A stretch of DNA of 48,634 nucleotides, from positions 1 through 48,634 of the forward strand of contig CANQWM010000018.1 of the NCBI GenBank assembly GCA_947627535.1, read 5' to 3'. The first letter of the stretch is position 1; every line of letters begins with the position of its first letter. The stretch is from an uncultured Acetatifactor sp. (GTDB taxonomy: Bacteria > Bacillota > Clostridia > Lachnospirales > Lachnospiraceae). Both the position numbers and the translations under genes were made by a program. Shown piece by piece: positions 26,020-34,450 of this stretch. A model generated the notes under the pieces. It was not told where the DNA came from and made no database searches. It saw nothing but the letters and a program-made list of their open reading frames with translations.

Positions 26020-27231
26020 ATGAAAGCGTTTTTGATTTTAGAGGACGGCACCGTTTTTGAGGGAACCCAAATCGGCGCCGTCAGGGAGATAATCAGCGAG
26101 ATTGTGTTCAACACGTCTATGGCGGGCTATCTGGAGGTACTGACTGATCCCTCCTATGCGGGACAGGCAGTCTGCATGACCTACCCGCTCATCGGCAATT
26201 ACGGCATCTGCAGGGACGACATGGAATCCGCAAGACCCTGGCCGGACGGCTTCATCGTAAGGGAACTCTCCCGCATTCCCAGCAATTTCCGCAGTGATAT
26301 TCCCATACAGCAGTTTCTGGAGGAAAACGGAGTGCCCGGTATCGCGGGAATCGATACAAGGGCGCTGACCAGGATCCTCCGGGAAAAGGGAACCATGAAC
26401 GGCATGATCACCACCGACGAAAACTATGATCTGGACGCCGTTCTGCCCAGGCTGCGCGCTTATACCACAGGCAAGGTGGTGGAGAAGGTGACCTGCCGGG
26501 AAAAATACCGGGTAGAGCCTGCCATGTCTCTGGAACAGAACGGCCCTCTTTCCGGGGCGGCCCGGTTTGACCGGGAAGCGTTTGAACGGGGAGAGAGAGA
26601 GCCCAGACCCGCGCTGGTAAAAGAGCTGAACGGGAAGGGGCTGAAGGTTGCGCTTCTCGATCTGGGCGCGAAGAAAAACATTGCCCGGTCTCTGGCGGAG
26701 CGGGGCTGCGAGGTGACGGTATATCCGGCCCTGACGAAGGCGGAGGAGATTCTGGCGGATGGACCCGACGGCATTATGCTGAGCAACGGCCCCGGGGATC
26801 CGAAGGAATGCACGTCGGTGATAGAAGAGATCCGGAAGCTGTATGAAACGGACGTTCCTATTTTTGCCATCTGTCTGGGGCATCAGCTGATGGCGCTTGC
26901 CGCCGGGGCGGACACCCATAAAATGAAGTACGGCCACCGGGGCGGAAACCATCCCGTGAAGGATCTGGCCACAGGAAGAGTCTACATTTCCTCCCAGAAC
27001 CACGGCTATGTGGTGGATACGGACAGGCTGGACCCCGCCATCGCCGTTCCCGCCTTTGTCAACGTCAACGACGGCACGAACGAGGGCCTTTCCTACACCG
27101 GAAAGAATATCTTTACGGTGCAGTTCCATCCGGAAAGCTGTCCCGGCCCCCAGGACTCCCGATACCTGTTTGACAGATTTATTCACATGATGCGCCGGGA
27201 GACGTCGTCCTGCGCGGAAGGGAGGGATTAA
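26020..27231 (+). CDS. carA: Carbamoyl-phosphate synthase small subunit
   Basis: The glutamine-hydrolysing subunit that hands ammonia to CarB for pyrimidine and arginine synthesis. The 403-residue protein has the CarA N-terminal domain (FLILEDGTVFEGTQIG, NTSMAGYLEVLTDPSYAGQ) and a class I glutaminase with nucleophile C285 (FAICLGHQ) and H370/E372 (QFHPESCPGP). The frame is open from 25951, but MKAFLILEDG at 26020 is the family start. carB begins 2 bp after its stop. No PyrR attenuator or PUR/arginine box was identified in the short leader. Confidence 0.95.
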   Translation: MKAFLILEDGTVFEGTQIGAVREIISEIVFNTSMAGYLEVLTDPSYAGQAVCMTYPLIGNYGICRDDMESARPWPDGFIVRELSRIPSNFRSDIPIQQFLEENGVPGIAGIDTRALTRILREKGTMNGMITTDENYDLDAVLPRLRAYTTGKVVEKVTCREKYRVEPAMSLEQNGPLSGAARFDREAFERGEREPRPALVKELNGKGLKVALLDLGAKKNIARSLAERGCEVTVYPALTKAEEILADGPDGIMLSNGPGDPKECTSVIEEIRKLYETDVPIFAICLGHQLMALAAGADTHKMKYGHRGGNHPVKDLATGRVYISSQNHGYVVDTDRLDPAIAVPAFVNVNDGTNEGLSYTGKNIFTVQFHPESCPGPQDSRYLFDRFIHMMRRETSSCAEGRD

Positions 27232-27233
27232 AA

Positions 27234-30200
27234 ATGCCGAAAAATCCCAATGTAAAACGTGTCATGGTCATTGGATCCGGGCCCATTGTCATCGGACAGG
27301 CGGCGGAATTTGACTACGCGGGAACGCAGGCCTGCCGCTCCCTGAAGGAGGAAGGTGTGGAGGTTATTCTGGTAAACTCCAACCCCGCCACCATCATGAC
27401 GGACAAGGACATTGCCGACAAGGTTTACATAGAGCCTCTGACCGTAAAGGTTCTGGAGCAGATCATCGAAAAGGAGAAGCCGGACAGCATTCTGCCCACC
27501 TTAGGCGGACAGGCGGGCTTAAACTTAGGCATGGAGCTGGAGGAATCCGGTTTTCTGAAGGAGCATCAGGTAACGCTCCTTGGAACCACCGCAGCCACTA
27601 TACGCAACGCCGAAGGGCGCCAGGAATTTAAAGACCTGATGGAACGGATCGGCGAGCCCTGCGCCGCCTCCAAAGTGGTGGAGACGGTGGAGGAGGGCGT
27701 TTCCTTTACCGATATCATCGGCTATCCGGTGGTGCTGCGGCCCGCGTATACGCTGGGAGGCTCCGGCGGCGGTATCGCCCATAACAGGGCGGAGCTGGAG
27801 GAGATCCTGGAGAACGGGCTCCGTCTTTCCCGGGTGGGCCAGGTCCTTGTAGAACGCTGTATCGCGGGCTGGAAGGAGATCGAGTACGAGGTCATGCGGG
27901 ACAGCGCCGGGAACTGCATCACGGTCTGCAACATGGAAAATATCGACCCCGTGGGCGTCCATACCGGCGACAGCATCGTGGTGGCGCCGTCTCAGACCTT
28001 GAGCGACAAAGAGTACCAGATGCTCAGAACCTCTGCCCTGAAGATCATAAACGAGCTGAAGATTACCGGCGGCTGCAACGTACAGTTCGCCCTGCATCCC
28101 ACCAGCTTTGAATACTGCGTCATCGAAGTAAATCCCAGAGTCAGCCGTTCTTCCGCGCTGGCCTCCAAGGCAACGGGCTATCCCATTGCAAAGGTGGCGG
28201 CGAAGATCGCCCTGGGGTACACGCTGGACGAGATCGGAAACGCCATCACGAAGAAAACCTATGCCAGCTTTGAACCCACGCTGGATTATTGCGTGGTGAA
28301 GATTCCCAGGCTGCCCTTTGACAAGTTTATCACCGCAAAGCGCACCCTGACCACCCAGATGAAGGCCACCGGGGAAGTCATGAGCATCTGTGACAGCTTT
28401 GAGGGAGCGCTGATGAAGGCCATCCGTTCCCTGGAACAGCATGTGGAATGCCTGCTCGATTACGATTTCAGCGCCCTGACGCAGGAGGAGCTGAGGGAGC
28501 GGCTGAAGATCGTGGACGACCAGAGGATCTGGGTGATCGCGGAGGCCATCCGAAAGGGCCTGAGTTATGAAGAAATCCACGCGGCTACAATGATCGATAT
28601 CTGGTTTATCGACAAGCTGGCGATACTGGTGGAGATGGAGCAGGCGCTGAAGACGCGTGAGCTGACCCCAGACCTTTTGAGGGAAGCGAAGCGCATGGAG
28701 TTTCCCGACAGCGTCATCGCGAGACTCACCGGCAGGAAGGAAGCGCAGATCAGGGAAATGCGCCATGAGAACGGAATCCGGGCGGTGTACCGGATGGTGG
28801 ATACCTGCGCCGCGGAGTTTGCAGCTTCCACTCCCTATTATTACTCCGTTTACGGCGGGGAGAACGAGGCCCGCAAGACGGAAGGAAGGAAGAAGGTGCT
28901 GGTGCTTGGCTCCGGCCCTATCCGAATCGGTCAGGGAATCGAGTTTGACTATTGCTCTGTCCACGCCACCTGGGCCTTTTCCAAGGCAGGCTATGAGACA
29001 GTCATCATCAACAACAATCCGGAGACGGTGAGCACCGACTTTGATATTGCGGATAAGCTGTATTTTGAGCCGCTGACGGCGGAGGACGTGGAATCCGTTG
29101 TGGACATCGAAAAGCCGGACGGCGCGGTGGTGCAGTTCGGCGGCCAGACCGCCATCAAGCTCACCGAGAGCCTGATGAAGATGGGTGTCCCCATTCTTGG
29201 GACAAAGGCGGAGGATGTAGACGCCGCCGAGGACAGAGAGCTGTTCGACCGGATCCTGGAGGAAACGAAAATTCCCAGGGCGGCAGGGGGAACGGTCTAC
29301 ACCGCCGAGGAGGCCAAGGCCGTGGCAAACAGGCTGGGCTATCCGGTGCTGGTCAGACCTTCCTATGTGCTGGGCGGACAGGGTATGCAGATCGCCATCT
29401 CCGATCAGGAGATCGAGGAGTTTATGGCCATCATCAACCGCATTGCACAGGATCACCCCATTCTGGTGGACAAGTACCTTCAGGGCAAGGAGATCGAGGT
29501 GGACGCGGTCTGCGACGGAACCGATATCCTGATCCCGGGCATCATGGAGCATATTGAACGGACGGGTGTACATTCCGGGGACAGCATCTCGGTTTACCCG
29601 GCACCCACCATAACCCAGCCTGTGAAAGAAAAAATTGCGGAGTACACCAGGCGCCTTGCGAAGGCGCTGCATGTAAAGGGACTGATCAACATTCAGTTTA
29701 TCGCCATCGGCGAGGACGTGTATGTGATCGAGGTCAATCCCCGCTCCTCCCGGACAGTGCCCTATATCAGCAAGGTGACCGGGATCCCCATTGTGGACCT
29801 GGCCACGGAGGTCATCATCGGAAAAACCATCCGGGAGCTGGGATATGAACCCGGCCTGCAGCCGGAGGCGGATTACTTTGCCGTCAAGATGCCGGTGTTC
29901 TCCTTTGAAAAGATCCGTGGAGCAGAGATCAGCCTTGGGCCTGAGATGAAATCCACGGGAGAGTGTCTCGGTATCGCAAAGGACTTTAACGAAGCGTTGT
30001 ACAAGGCGTTCCTCGGCGCCGGCGTAAACCTGCCGAAGTATAAGAATATGATCATCACCGTGAAGGACGCGGACAAGGGAGAGGCGATTGAGGTTGGCCG
30101 CCGCTTTGAAAAGCTGGGTTATACCATCTATGCCACAAGAAGTACCGCCAAGGCGCTTAACGACGCCGGCGTAAAGGCGAGAAAGGTAAACAAGATCTCT

Positions 30201-30428
30201 CAGGAGTCGCCTACGGTCATGGATCTGATCCTGGGGCACAGGATCGATCTGGTCATCGACACGCCCACCCAGGGAAGGGACAAGTCCAGGGACGGGTTCC
30301 TGATCCGGCGGACCGCAATCGAGACGGGCGTCAACTGCATTACCGCCATGGATACCGCAAACGCGCTGGTGACAAGCCTGGAGAACGCCAGCAACAAGCT
30401 GACTTTGGTTGACATCGCGCAGCTGTAG
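27234..30428 (+). CDS. carB: Carbamoyl-phosphate synthase large subunit
   Basis: Forms carbamoyl phosphate from bicarbonate, ammonia and two ATP. The 1064-residue chain shows the expected internal duplication: GSGPIVIGQAAEFDYAGTQA at about 13 and GSGPIRIGQGIEFDYCSVHA in the second half, each followed by an ATP-grasp module (VVLRPAYTLGGSGGGIA and VLVRPSYVLGGQGMQIA), and a C-terminal MGS-like allosteric domain (about 930-1064). It is full length. Fourth gene after TetR-purL-HDOD-carA with tight spacing; 147 bp of non-coding sequence follow before sod. Confidence 0.97.
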   Translation: MPKNPNVKRVMVIGSGPIVIGQAAEFDYAGTQACRSLKEEGVEVILVNSNPATIMTDKDIADKVYIEPLTVKVLEQIIEKEKPDSILPTLGGQAGLNLGMELEESGFLKEHQVTLLGTTAATIRNAEGRQEFKDLMERIGEPCAASKVVETVEEGVSFTDIIGYPVVLRPAYTLGGSGGGIAHNRAELEEILENGLRLSRVGQVLVERCIAGWKEIEYEVMRDSAGNCITVCNMENIDPVGVHTGDSIVVAPSQTLSDKEYQMLRTSALKIINELKITGGCNVQFALHPTSFEYCVIEVNPRVSRSSALASKATGYPIAKVAAKIALGYTLDEIGNAITKKTYASFEPTLDYCVVKIPRLPFDKFITAKRTLTTQMKATGEVMSICDSFEGALMKAIRSLEQHVECLLDYDFSALTQEELRERLKIVDDQRIWVIAEAIRKGLSYEEIHAATMIDIWFIDKLAILVEMEQALKTRELTPDLLREAKRMEFPDSVIARLTGRKEAQIREMRHENGIRAVYRMVDTCAAEFAASTPYYYSVYGGENEARKTEGRKKVLVLGSGPIRIGQGIEFDYCSVHATWAFSKAGYETVIINNNPETVSTDFDIADKLYFEPLTAEDVESVVDIEKPDGAVVQFGGQTAIKLTESLMKMGVPILGTKAEDVDAAEDRELFDRILEETKIPRAAGGTVYTAEEAKAVANRLGYPVLVRPSYVLGGQGMQIAISDQEIEEFMAIINRIAQDHPILVDKYLQGKEIEVDAVCDGTDILIPGIMEHIERTGVHSGDSISVYPAPTITQPVKEKIAEYTRRLAKALHVKGLINIQFIAIGEDVYVIEVNPRSSRTVPYISKVTGIPIVDLATEVIIGKTIRELGYEPGLQPEADYFAVKMPVFSFEKIRGAEISLGPEMKSTGECLGIAKDFNEALYKAFLGAGVNLPKYKNMIITVKDADKGEAIEVGRRFEKLGYTIYATRSTAKALNDAGVKARKVNKISQESPTVMDLILGHRIDLVIDTPTQGRDKSRDGFLIRRTAIETGVNCITAMDTANALVTSLENASNKLTLVDIAQL

Positions 30429-30431
30429 TGT

Positions 30432-30485
30432 TGTGACAAAAACAGTCCCTGCTGTGAGCGGAACCGTTACATGTGATAAAAACAG
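30432..30485 (+). repeat. Pair of 14-bp direct repeats upstream of sod
   Basis: TGTGACAAAAACAG (30432-30445) and TGTGATAAAAACAG (30472-30485) match at 13 of 14 positions and are exactly 40 bp apart, about four helical turns. They lie between carB and sod, so a two-site regulator binding region for sod is plausible. No match to the PerR box was seen. The function is inferred. Confidence 0.45.
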
Positions 30486-30575
30486 AAAAATCCGCGTATA
30501 CTATGCATAGAAATGCCGGCCCTGCCGCGCGCCCTCCGGGGCGTGCAAAAAACCGGCCGCGGAAAGAGAGGAACT

Positions 30576-31205
30576 ATGAAAGCTGAAACTTATCCCTTTG
30601 TGGCGCGCCCGCTTCCCTATGAATATGACGCGCTGATTCCCGTACTGGATGCGGAGACGCTGACCTTTCATCACGACAGACATTACAAGACCTATGTGGA
30701 CAATCTGAACGCGGCGCTGTCGGATTATCCGGAGCTGCAGAAGATGAGCTTAAAAGAGCTGCTCATTTCTTTGGATCGGCTGCCGGAGCCTGTAAGAACG
30801 GCGGTGAAAAACAACGGGGGCGGCGTCTATAATCATGAACTGTATTTTGATTCCATGCAGTCTCCTGCGGGACAGGATCCTTCGGGAGAGCTGGCGGAAG
30901 CCATCGACAGGGATTTCGGCTCCTACAGACAGTGGAAGGAGCAGATGAAGCAGGCAGCCGTGGGCAAGTTCGGGTCCGGGTGGGCCTGGCTTGTGGCCGA
31001 TCGTGAGGGGAAGCTTTCTATCTGCCAGACTTCCAATCAGGATGTGCCGGATCTGAAGGAATATACGCCGCTGTTTTTGGTGGACGTTTGGGAACACGCT
31101 TATTATCTCCAGTACCAGAACCGCCGGGCCGATTATGTGGAGGCATGGTTCGGGCTGATCAACTGGCGCAAGGCCGGGAAACGGTACGAGGAAAGAGCTG
31201 TCTGA
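30576..31205 (+). CDS. Superoxide dismutase, Fe/Mn type
   Basis: Converts superoxide to hydrogen peroxide and oxygen in the cytoplasm. The 209-residue protein has all four metal ligands: H32 (FHHDRHYKTYV), H87 (YNHELYF), D170 and H174 (DVWEHAYYLQY), plus WFGLINW near the end. Metal choice cannot be fixed by eye; the usual tryptophan after the second histidine is phenylalanine (YFDSM). The ATG at 30576 follows AGAGAGGA; an upstream frame from 30513 is not family-like. The last codons and stop are the first copy of a 43-bp tandem repeat. Confidence 0.93.
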   Translation: MKAETYPFVARPLPYEYDALIPVLDAETLTFHHDRHYKTYVDNLNAALSDYPELQKMSLKELLISLDRLPEPVRTAVKNNGGGVYNHELYFDSMQSPAGQDPSGELAEAIDRDFGSYRQWKEQMKQAAVGKFGSGWAWLVADREGKLSICQTSNQDVPDLKEYTPLFLVDVWEHAYYLQYQNRRADYVEAWFGLINWRKAGKRYEERAV

Positions 31206-31347
31206 GGGGACGAAAGGCCGTCAGACGGCAGGAGAAAGGGCTGTCTGAGGGGACGAAAAGCCGTCAGACGGCGGGGAAAAGAGCTGTCTGAGGGGGCGAA
31301 AGGCCGTCAGGCCGCGGGAGAATGAACCGCCTGAGGGCACAGGGCCG
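31197..31347 (+). repeat. 43-bp tandem repeat starting at the sod stop codon, about 3.5 copies
   Basis: Copies start at 31197, 31240, 31283 and 31326, each 43 bp apart. The first copy holds the last two codons and the TGA of sod (GCTGTCTGA); the later copies repeat these bases. In copies 1 and 2, GCTGTCTGA can pair with TCAGACGGC of the same unit (nine pairs, one wobble), so the RNA would form successive hairpins; copy 3 is imperfect and copy 4 is cut short. No long open frame or T-run is present. Confidence 0.9.
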
Positions 31348-31377
31348 AAGAGAAGAAAGCCCGGATCGGAAGATAAC

Positions 31378-32088
31378 ATGAACCGGATCAATTATCAGAG
31401 AGAACTGGAAAAGCTGCTGGAGCGGCTGGAACAGGAAAAGGAGACGGGAAAGGAAGTCCCGTCTCTGTTCCTGCATAGCTGCTGTGCGCCCTGCAGCAGC
31501 TATGTGCTGGAGTATTTATGCGCTGTCTTCCGGATCACGGTGTTTTATTTTAATCCCAATATCTCCGAAAGCGAAGAGTATGGAAAGCGGGTGCGGGAGC
31601 AGAAGCGGCTGATCGAAGCCTATAACCGGGAGGGCAGGGGCTATCCCATTTCCGTCACGGAAGGAGATTACGACCCGGACCTCTTCTATCGGGCGGCGGC
31701 AGGGTATGAAGACTGCCCCGAGGGAGGGGAGAGATGCTTCCGGTGCTTTGAACTGAGACTGCGAAAGACGGCGGAGAGGGCGAAAGTGGAGGGATATGAT
31801 TACTTCGGCACCACTCTGACCATCAGCCCGTTAAAGAACGCGGAAAAGATCAATGAGATCGGCGGCAGGCTGGCGCAGGAGTATGGCGTTTTGTGGCTGG
31901 CGTCGGATTTTAAAAAGAAGAACGGCTATAAAAGATCGGTGGAGCTTTCCGCCCAATATGAGCTATATCGTCAGGATTACTGCGGCTGTGCCTTTTCCAG
32001 GGCGCAGCGGGAGCGGGCGAAGATTTCTGTTGCAGAGAAGGAAAATATAGGATATACTGCTAACAATAGAGATAAACAGACAGGATAA
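31378..32088 (+). CDS. queH: Epoxyqueuosine reductase QueH
   Basis: Catalyses the last step of queuosine synthesis in tRNA, as a non-cobalamin replacement for QueG. The 236-residue protein has the cysteine pattern of the family (former DUF208): LHSCCAPCSSY (C35, C36, C39), a middle pair in GERCFRCFELR, and QDYCGCAFS near the end, which bind an iron-sulfur cluster and a second metal. The start at 31378 directly follows AGATAAC; the ribosome site is weak. No queA, tgt or queCDEF gene is in the window. It ends 15 bp before argS, so both are probably on one transcript. Confidence 0.92.
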   Translation: MNRINYQRELEKLLERLEQEKETGKEVPSLFLHSCCAPCSSYVLEYLCAVFRITVFYFNPNISESEEYGKRVREQKRLIEAYNREGRGYPISVTEGDYDPDLFYRAAAGYEDCPEGGERCFRCFELRLRKTAERAKVEGYDYFGTTLTISPLKNAEKINEIGGRLAQEYGVLWLASDFKKKNGYKRSVELSAQYELYRQDYCGCAFSRAQRERAKISVAEKENIGYTANNRDKQTG

Positions 32089-32103
32089 GGATGGAAACGG
32101 ACC

Positions 32104-33870
32104 ATGAAAAAGATTTTGGAGCTATTGTCGGAAGAGATGGGGAAGGCGTTTGAGGCCGCCGGATACGACGGCGCGCTGGGAAGGGTTACGCTCTCAAACC
32201 GCCCCGACCTTTGCGAATACCAGTGTAACGGCGCCATGGCCGGGGCAAAACAGTACAAAAAAGCGCCCATTGCCATTGCAGGGGAAGTCGCAAAACAGCT
32301 GGAGGGCAGCAGGGTGTTCAGCGAGGCGGCAGCGGTGGCGCCGGGCTTTCTGAATCTGAAGCTTTCCGAATCGTATCTGCTGGAGATGGTAAAGGCCATG
32401 GCGTCGGAGCCGAAGTTCGGCTTGGAGCCGCCTGAGAAGAAAAAGAAGATCGTGATCGACTACGGCGGGGCCAATGTGGCGAAGCCGCTCCATGTGGGAC
32501 ATATCCGTCCGGCGGTGATCGGAGAGAGCGTAAAGCGGATCTGCAGATATGCAGGGCATGAGGTGATCGGGGACGCCCATCTTGGCGACTGGGGACTGCA
32601 GATGGGACTCGTCATCACGGCCCTTCAGGATATCCAGCCGGATCTGGCGTATTTTGACGAAAGCTATCAGGGGGAGTATCCGAAGGAGGCGCCCTTTACC
32701 ATATCGCAGTTTGAGGAGCTCTATCCGGCGGCCAGCGCAAAATCCAAAGAGGATCCGGCATACAAGGCGCGGGCTATGGAGGCCACTTTTAAGCTGCAGT
32801 CCGGCGTCAGAGGATACCGCGCGCTCTGGCAGCAGATCCTGAACGTTTCTGTGCCGGATCTGAAAAAGAATTACGCGCGCCTGAACGTGGAGTTTGATCT
32901 CTGGAAGGGAGAGAGCGATGTGCGCGATCTGATCCCGGAGATGGTGGACTATATGAAGACAAACGGATACGCCCATATCAGCGAAGGGGCGCTTGTGGTG
33001 GATGTGAAGGAAGAGACCGACACCAAGGAGATCCCGCCCTGCATGATCCTGAAGTCCGACGGGGCCGCGCTGTACAACACCACCGATCTTGCCACCATCC
33101 TGGAGCGGATGCGGCTGTATCACCCGGACGAGATCATATATGTTGTGGACAAGCGTCAGGAGCTGTACTTTGAGCAGGTGTTCCGCTGCGCGAGAAAGAC
33201 AAAGCTTGTGGAACCGGAAACGGAGCTGAAATTCCTGGGATTCGGGACCATGAACGGCAGCGACGGAAAGCCCTTTAAGACAAGGGACGGCGGCGTTATG
33301 CGGCTGGAAAACCTGATCCGGGAGACAGAAGAAGAGATGTATCGAAAGATTCGGGAGGGACGGCAGATGCCCGAGGAGGAAGCCCGCCAGACCGCCGGAC
33401 AGGTGGCGGTTTCCGCGTTAAAGTACGGCGATCTGTCCAATCAGGCTTCCAAGGATTATATTTTTGATATCGACAGGTTTACTTCCTTTGAGGGAGACAC
33501 GGGGCCCTATATCCTGTATACCATCGTCCGGATCAAGTCGATCCTGAGCAGGTTCGTGGGACAGGGGGGAAGCCTGGAGCATCTTATGCTTCTGCCTGCG
33601 GCGGACGAGTCCGAAAAGGCGCTGGAAATGGCGCTGGTACAGTTCAATACCATGCTGCAGGCCGCGGAGCAGGAGACGGCGCCCCACAAGGTGTGCGCGT
33701 ATCTGTACGATCTGGCCAACGCGTTCAACCATTTTTATCATGAGACCAAAATCCTCAGCGAAGAGGACCGGGGAAAGAAGGAGAGCCTGATCGCGCTGCT
33801 GGTGCTGACAAGGGATGTTCTGGAAACCTGTATTGACCTTTTGGGATTTGAGGCGCCGGAAAAGATGTAA
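32104..33870 (+). CDS. argS: Arginine-tRNA ligase
   Basis: Charges tRNA-Arg. The 588-residue protein has the ArgRS N-terminal additional domain (about 1-100), the class I HIGH-type motif HVGH (130-133, in NVAKPLHVGHIRP), and the C-terminal DALR anticodon domain (about 465-588). The KMSKS loop is replaced by a non-canonical one around GKPFKTRDGGVM, as known for many ArgRS. It is full length and starts after GGATGGAAACGG. It is followed by a large multi-hairpin element instead of a plain terminator. Confidence 0.96.
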   Translation: MKKILELLSEEMGKAFEAAGYDGALGRVTLSNRPDLCEYQCNGAMAGAKQYKKAPIAIAGEVAKQLEGSRVFSEAAAVAPGFLNLKLSESYLLEMVKAMASEPKFGLEPPEKKKKIVIDYGGANVAKPLHVGHIRPAVIGESVKRICRYAGHEVIGDAHLGDWGLQMGLVITALQDIQPDLAYFDESYQGEYPKEAPFTISQFEELYPAASAKSKEDPAYKARAMEATFKLQSGVRGYRALWQQILNVSVPDLKKNYARLNVEFDLWKGESDVRDLIPEMVDYMKTNGYAHISEGALVVDVKEETDTKEIPPCMILKSDGAALYNTTDLATILERMRLYHPDEIIYVVDKRQELYFEQVFRCARKTKLVEPETELKFLGFGTMNGSDGKPFKTRDGGVMRLENLIRETEEEMYRKIREGRQMPEEEARQTAGQVAVSALKYGDLSNQASKDYIFDIDRFTSFEGDTGPYILYTIVRIKSILSRFVGQGGSLEHLMLLPAADESEKALEMALVQFNTMLQAAEQETAPHKVCAYLYDLANAFNHFYHETKILSEEDRGKKESLIALLVLTRDVLETCIDLLGFEAPEKM

Positions 33871-33872
33871 AG

Positions 33873-34032
33873 AACAGTTCAGCCGGCAGCCGGGTGCATC
33901 GAAAAATCATGCTCGCATGAATTTTTCGATGAATACGACTGCCGAGGGAGCGCCATTTCATGAGCAAAGGCAGGCGCGCAGCGCCGAATAGCGCGTCAGC
34001 GCGGCTTTGCGAATGGCGCGGGCTGAACTGTT
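33873..34032. repeat. Large nested inverted-repeat element A (about 160 bp)
   Basis: Outer arms AACAGTTCAGCC (33873-33884) and GGCTGAACTGTT (34021-34032) are perfect complements. Inside are CGGCAG/CTGCCG around a long hairpin (33897-33932; CATCGAAAAAT with ATTTTTCGATG, inner CATG/CATG, loop CTCG), and a second branch GCGCCATT/AATGGCGC (33951-33958/34012-34019) enclosing GCAAAG/CTTTGC and GCGC-rich arms. The total fold is branched like a cloverleaf. There is no T-run, so it is not a plain terminator. The first-hairpin core (GAAAAAT ... GCTCG ... ATTTTTC) is shared with element B at 43183-43344. Confidence 0.75.
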
Positions 34033-34075
34033 ACAATGTAAAGTGGAAAATGGAATGTAAAGCTGGAAAAAATTG

Positions 34076-34104
34076 TTGACAAAAAGTGTACGACACTGTA
34101 TACT
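34076..34104 (+). promoter_or_regulatory. Promoter of the tRNA-Val/tRNA-Met unit
   Basis: TTGACA (34076-34081), 17-bp spacer, TATACT (34099-34104), 33 bp before tRNA-Val. Confidence 0.75.
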
Positions 34105-34136
34105 AAATAAGTCGGCTGTGTGAATGGCCGACGGAC

Positions 34137-34209
34137 GGAAGTTTAGCTCAGCTGGGAGAGCATCTGCCTTACAAGCAGAGGGTCATAGGTTCGAGCCCTA
34201 TAACTTCCA
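34137..34209 (+). tRNA. tRNA-Val (anticodon TAC)
   Basis: A 73-nt cloverleaf: acceptor GGAAGTT/AACTTCC, D arm GCTCAGCTGGGAGAGC, anticodon stem TCTGC/GCAGA with loop CTTACAA (anticodon TAC, 34170-34172), T arm with GGTTCGAGCC, discriminator A. The CCA end is not encoded. Confidence 0.95.
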
Positions 34210-34231
34210 CTCCGGCGAGTCCGGAACATAT

Positions 34232-34305
34232 GGCGAGATAGCTCAGTTGGCTAGAGCACGCGGTTCATACCCGCGGTGTCGGGGGTTCAAATCCCTTTCT
34301 CGCTA
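34232..34305 (+). tRNA. tRNA-Met, elongator type (anticodon CAT)
   Basis: A 74-nt cloverleaf: acceptor GGCGAGA/TCTCGCT (first pair G-T), anticodon stem CGCGG/CCGCG with loop TTCATAC (CAT at 34266-34268), T arm GGGGGTTCAAATCCCT, discriminator A. The initiator tRNA hallmarks (unpaired first position, three GC pairs in the anticodon stem flanking a fixed loop) are not all met, and the sequence resembles elongator tRNA-Met. A tRNA-Ile with modified CAT is less likely but not excluded. Confidence 0.88.
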
Positions 34306-34306
34306 C

Positions 34307-34341
34307 GAAAAGCCTTTCATAGTTATATGGAGGGCTTTTTC
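34307..34341 (+). terminator. Intrinsic terminator after the tRNA pair
   Basis: GAAAAGCC (34307-34314) pairs with GGCTTTTTC (34333-34341), with the T-run inside the 3' arm. Confidence 0.75.
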
Positions 34342-34450
34342 GATTTTGTGCATTTTCCCGCAGGCGATGAGACGGAGCAGCAGGGCTGTCCCTGCGCCGA
34401 TACCCGCCGCGGGATATCTGACGACAGGGAAGGGCGGAAGGCAAGGATTT

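Noticed and set aside
27525..30239. 904-codon open frame antisense to carB
   Set aside because: Fully opposite a certain gene; long antisense frames are expected from the GC-rich third-base pattern. No motifs or start signals.
31088..31291. 67-codon frame over the sod end and repeats
   Set aside because: Overlaps sod in another frame and is made of the 43-bp repeat.
31197..31347. Possible CRISPR array after sod
   Set aside because: Units are contiguous with no unique spacers, overlap the sod stop codon, and no cas genes are present.
33873..34032. Element A as the argS terminator
   Set aside because: No T-run follows any stem, and the branched fold is unlike an intrinsic terminator.
34124..34450. 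Upstream extension of the ispF frame
   Set aside because: The extension runs through two tRNA genes and a terminator; [10 protein letters not shown] at 34451 is the family start.
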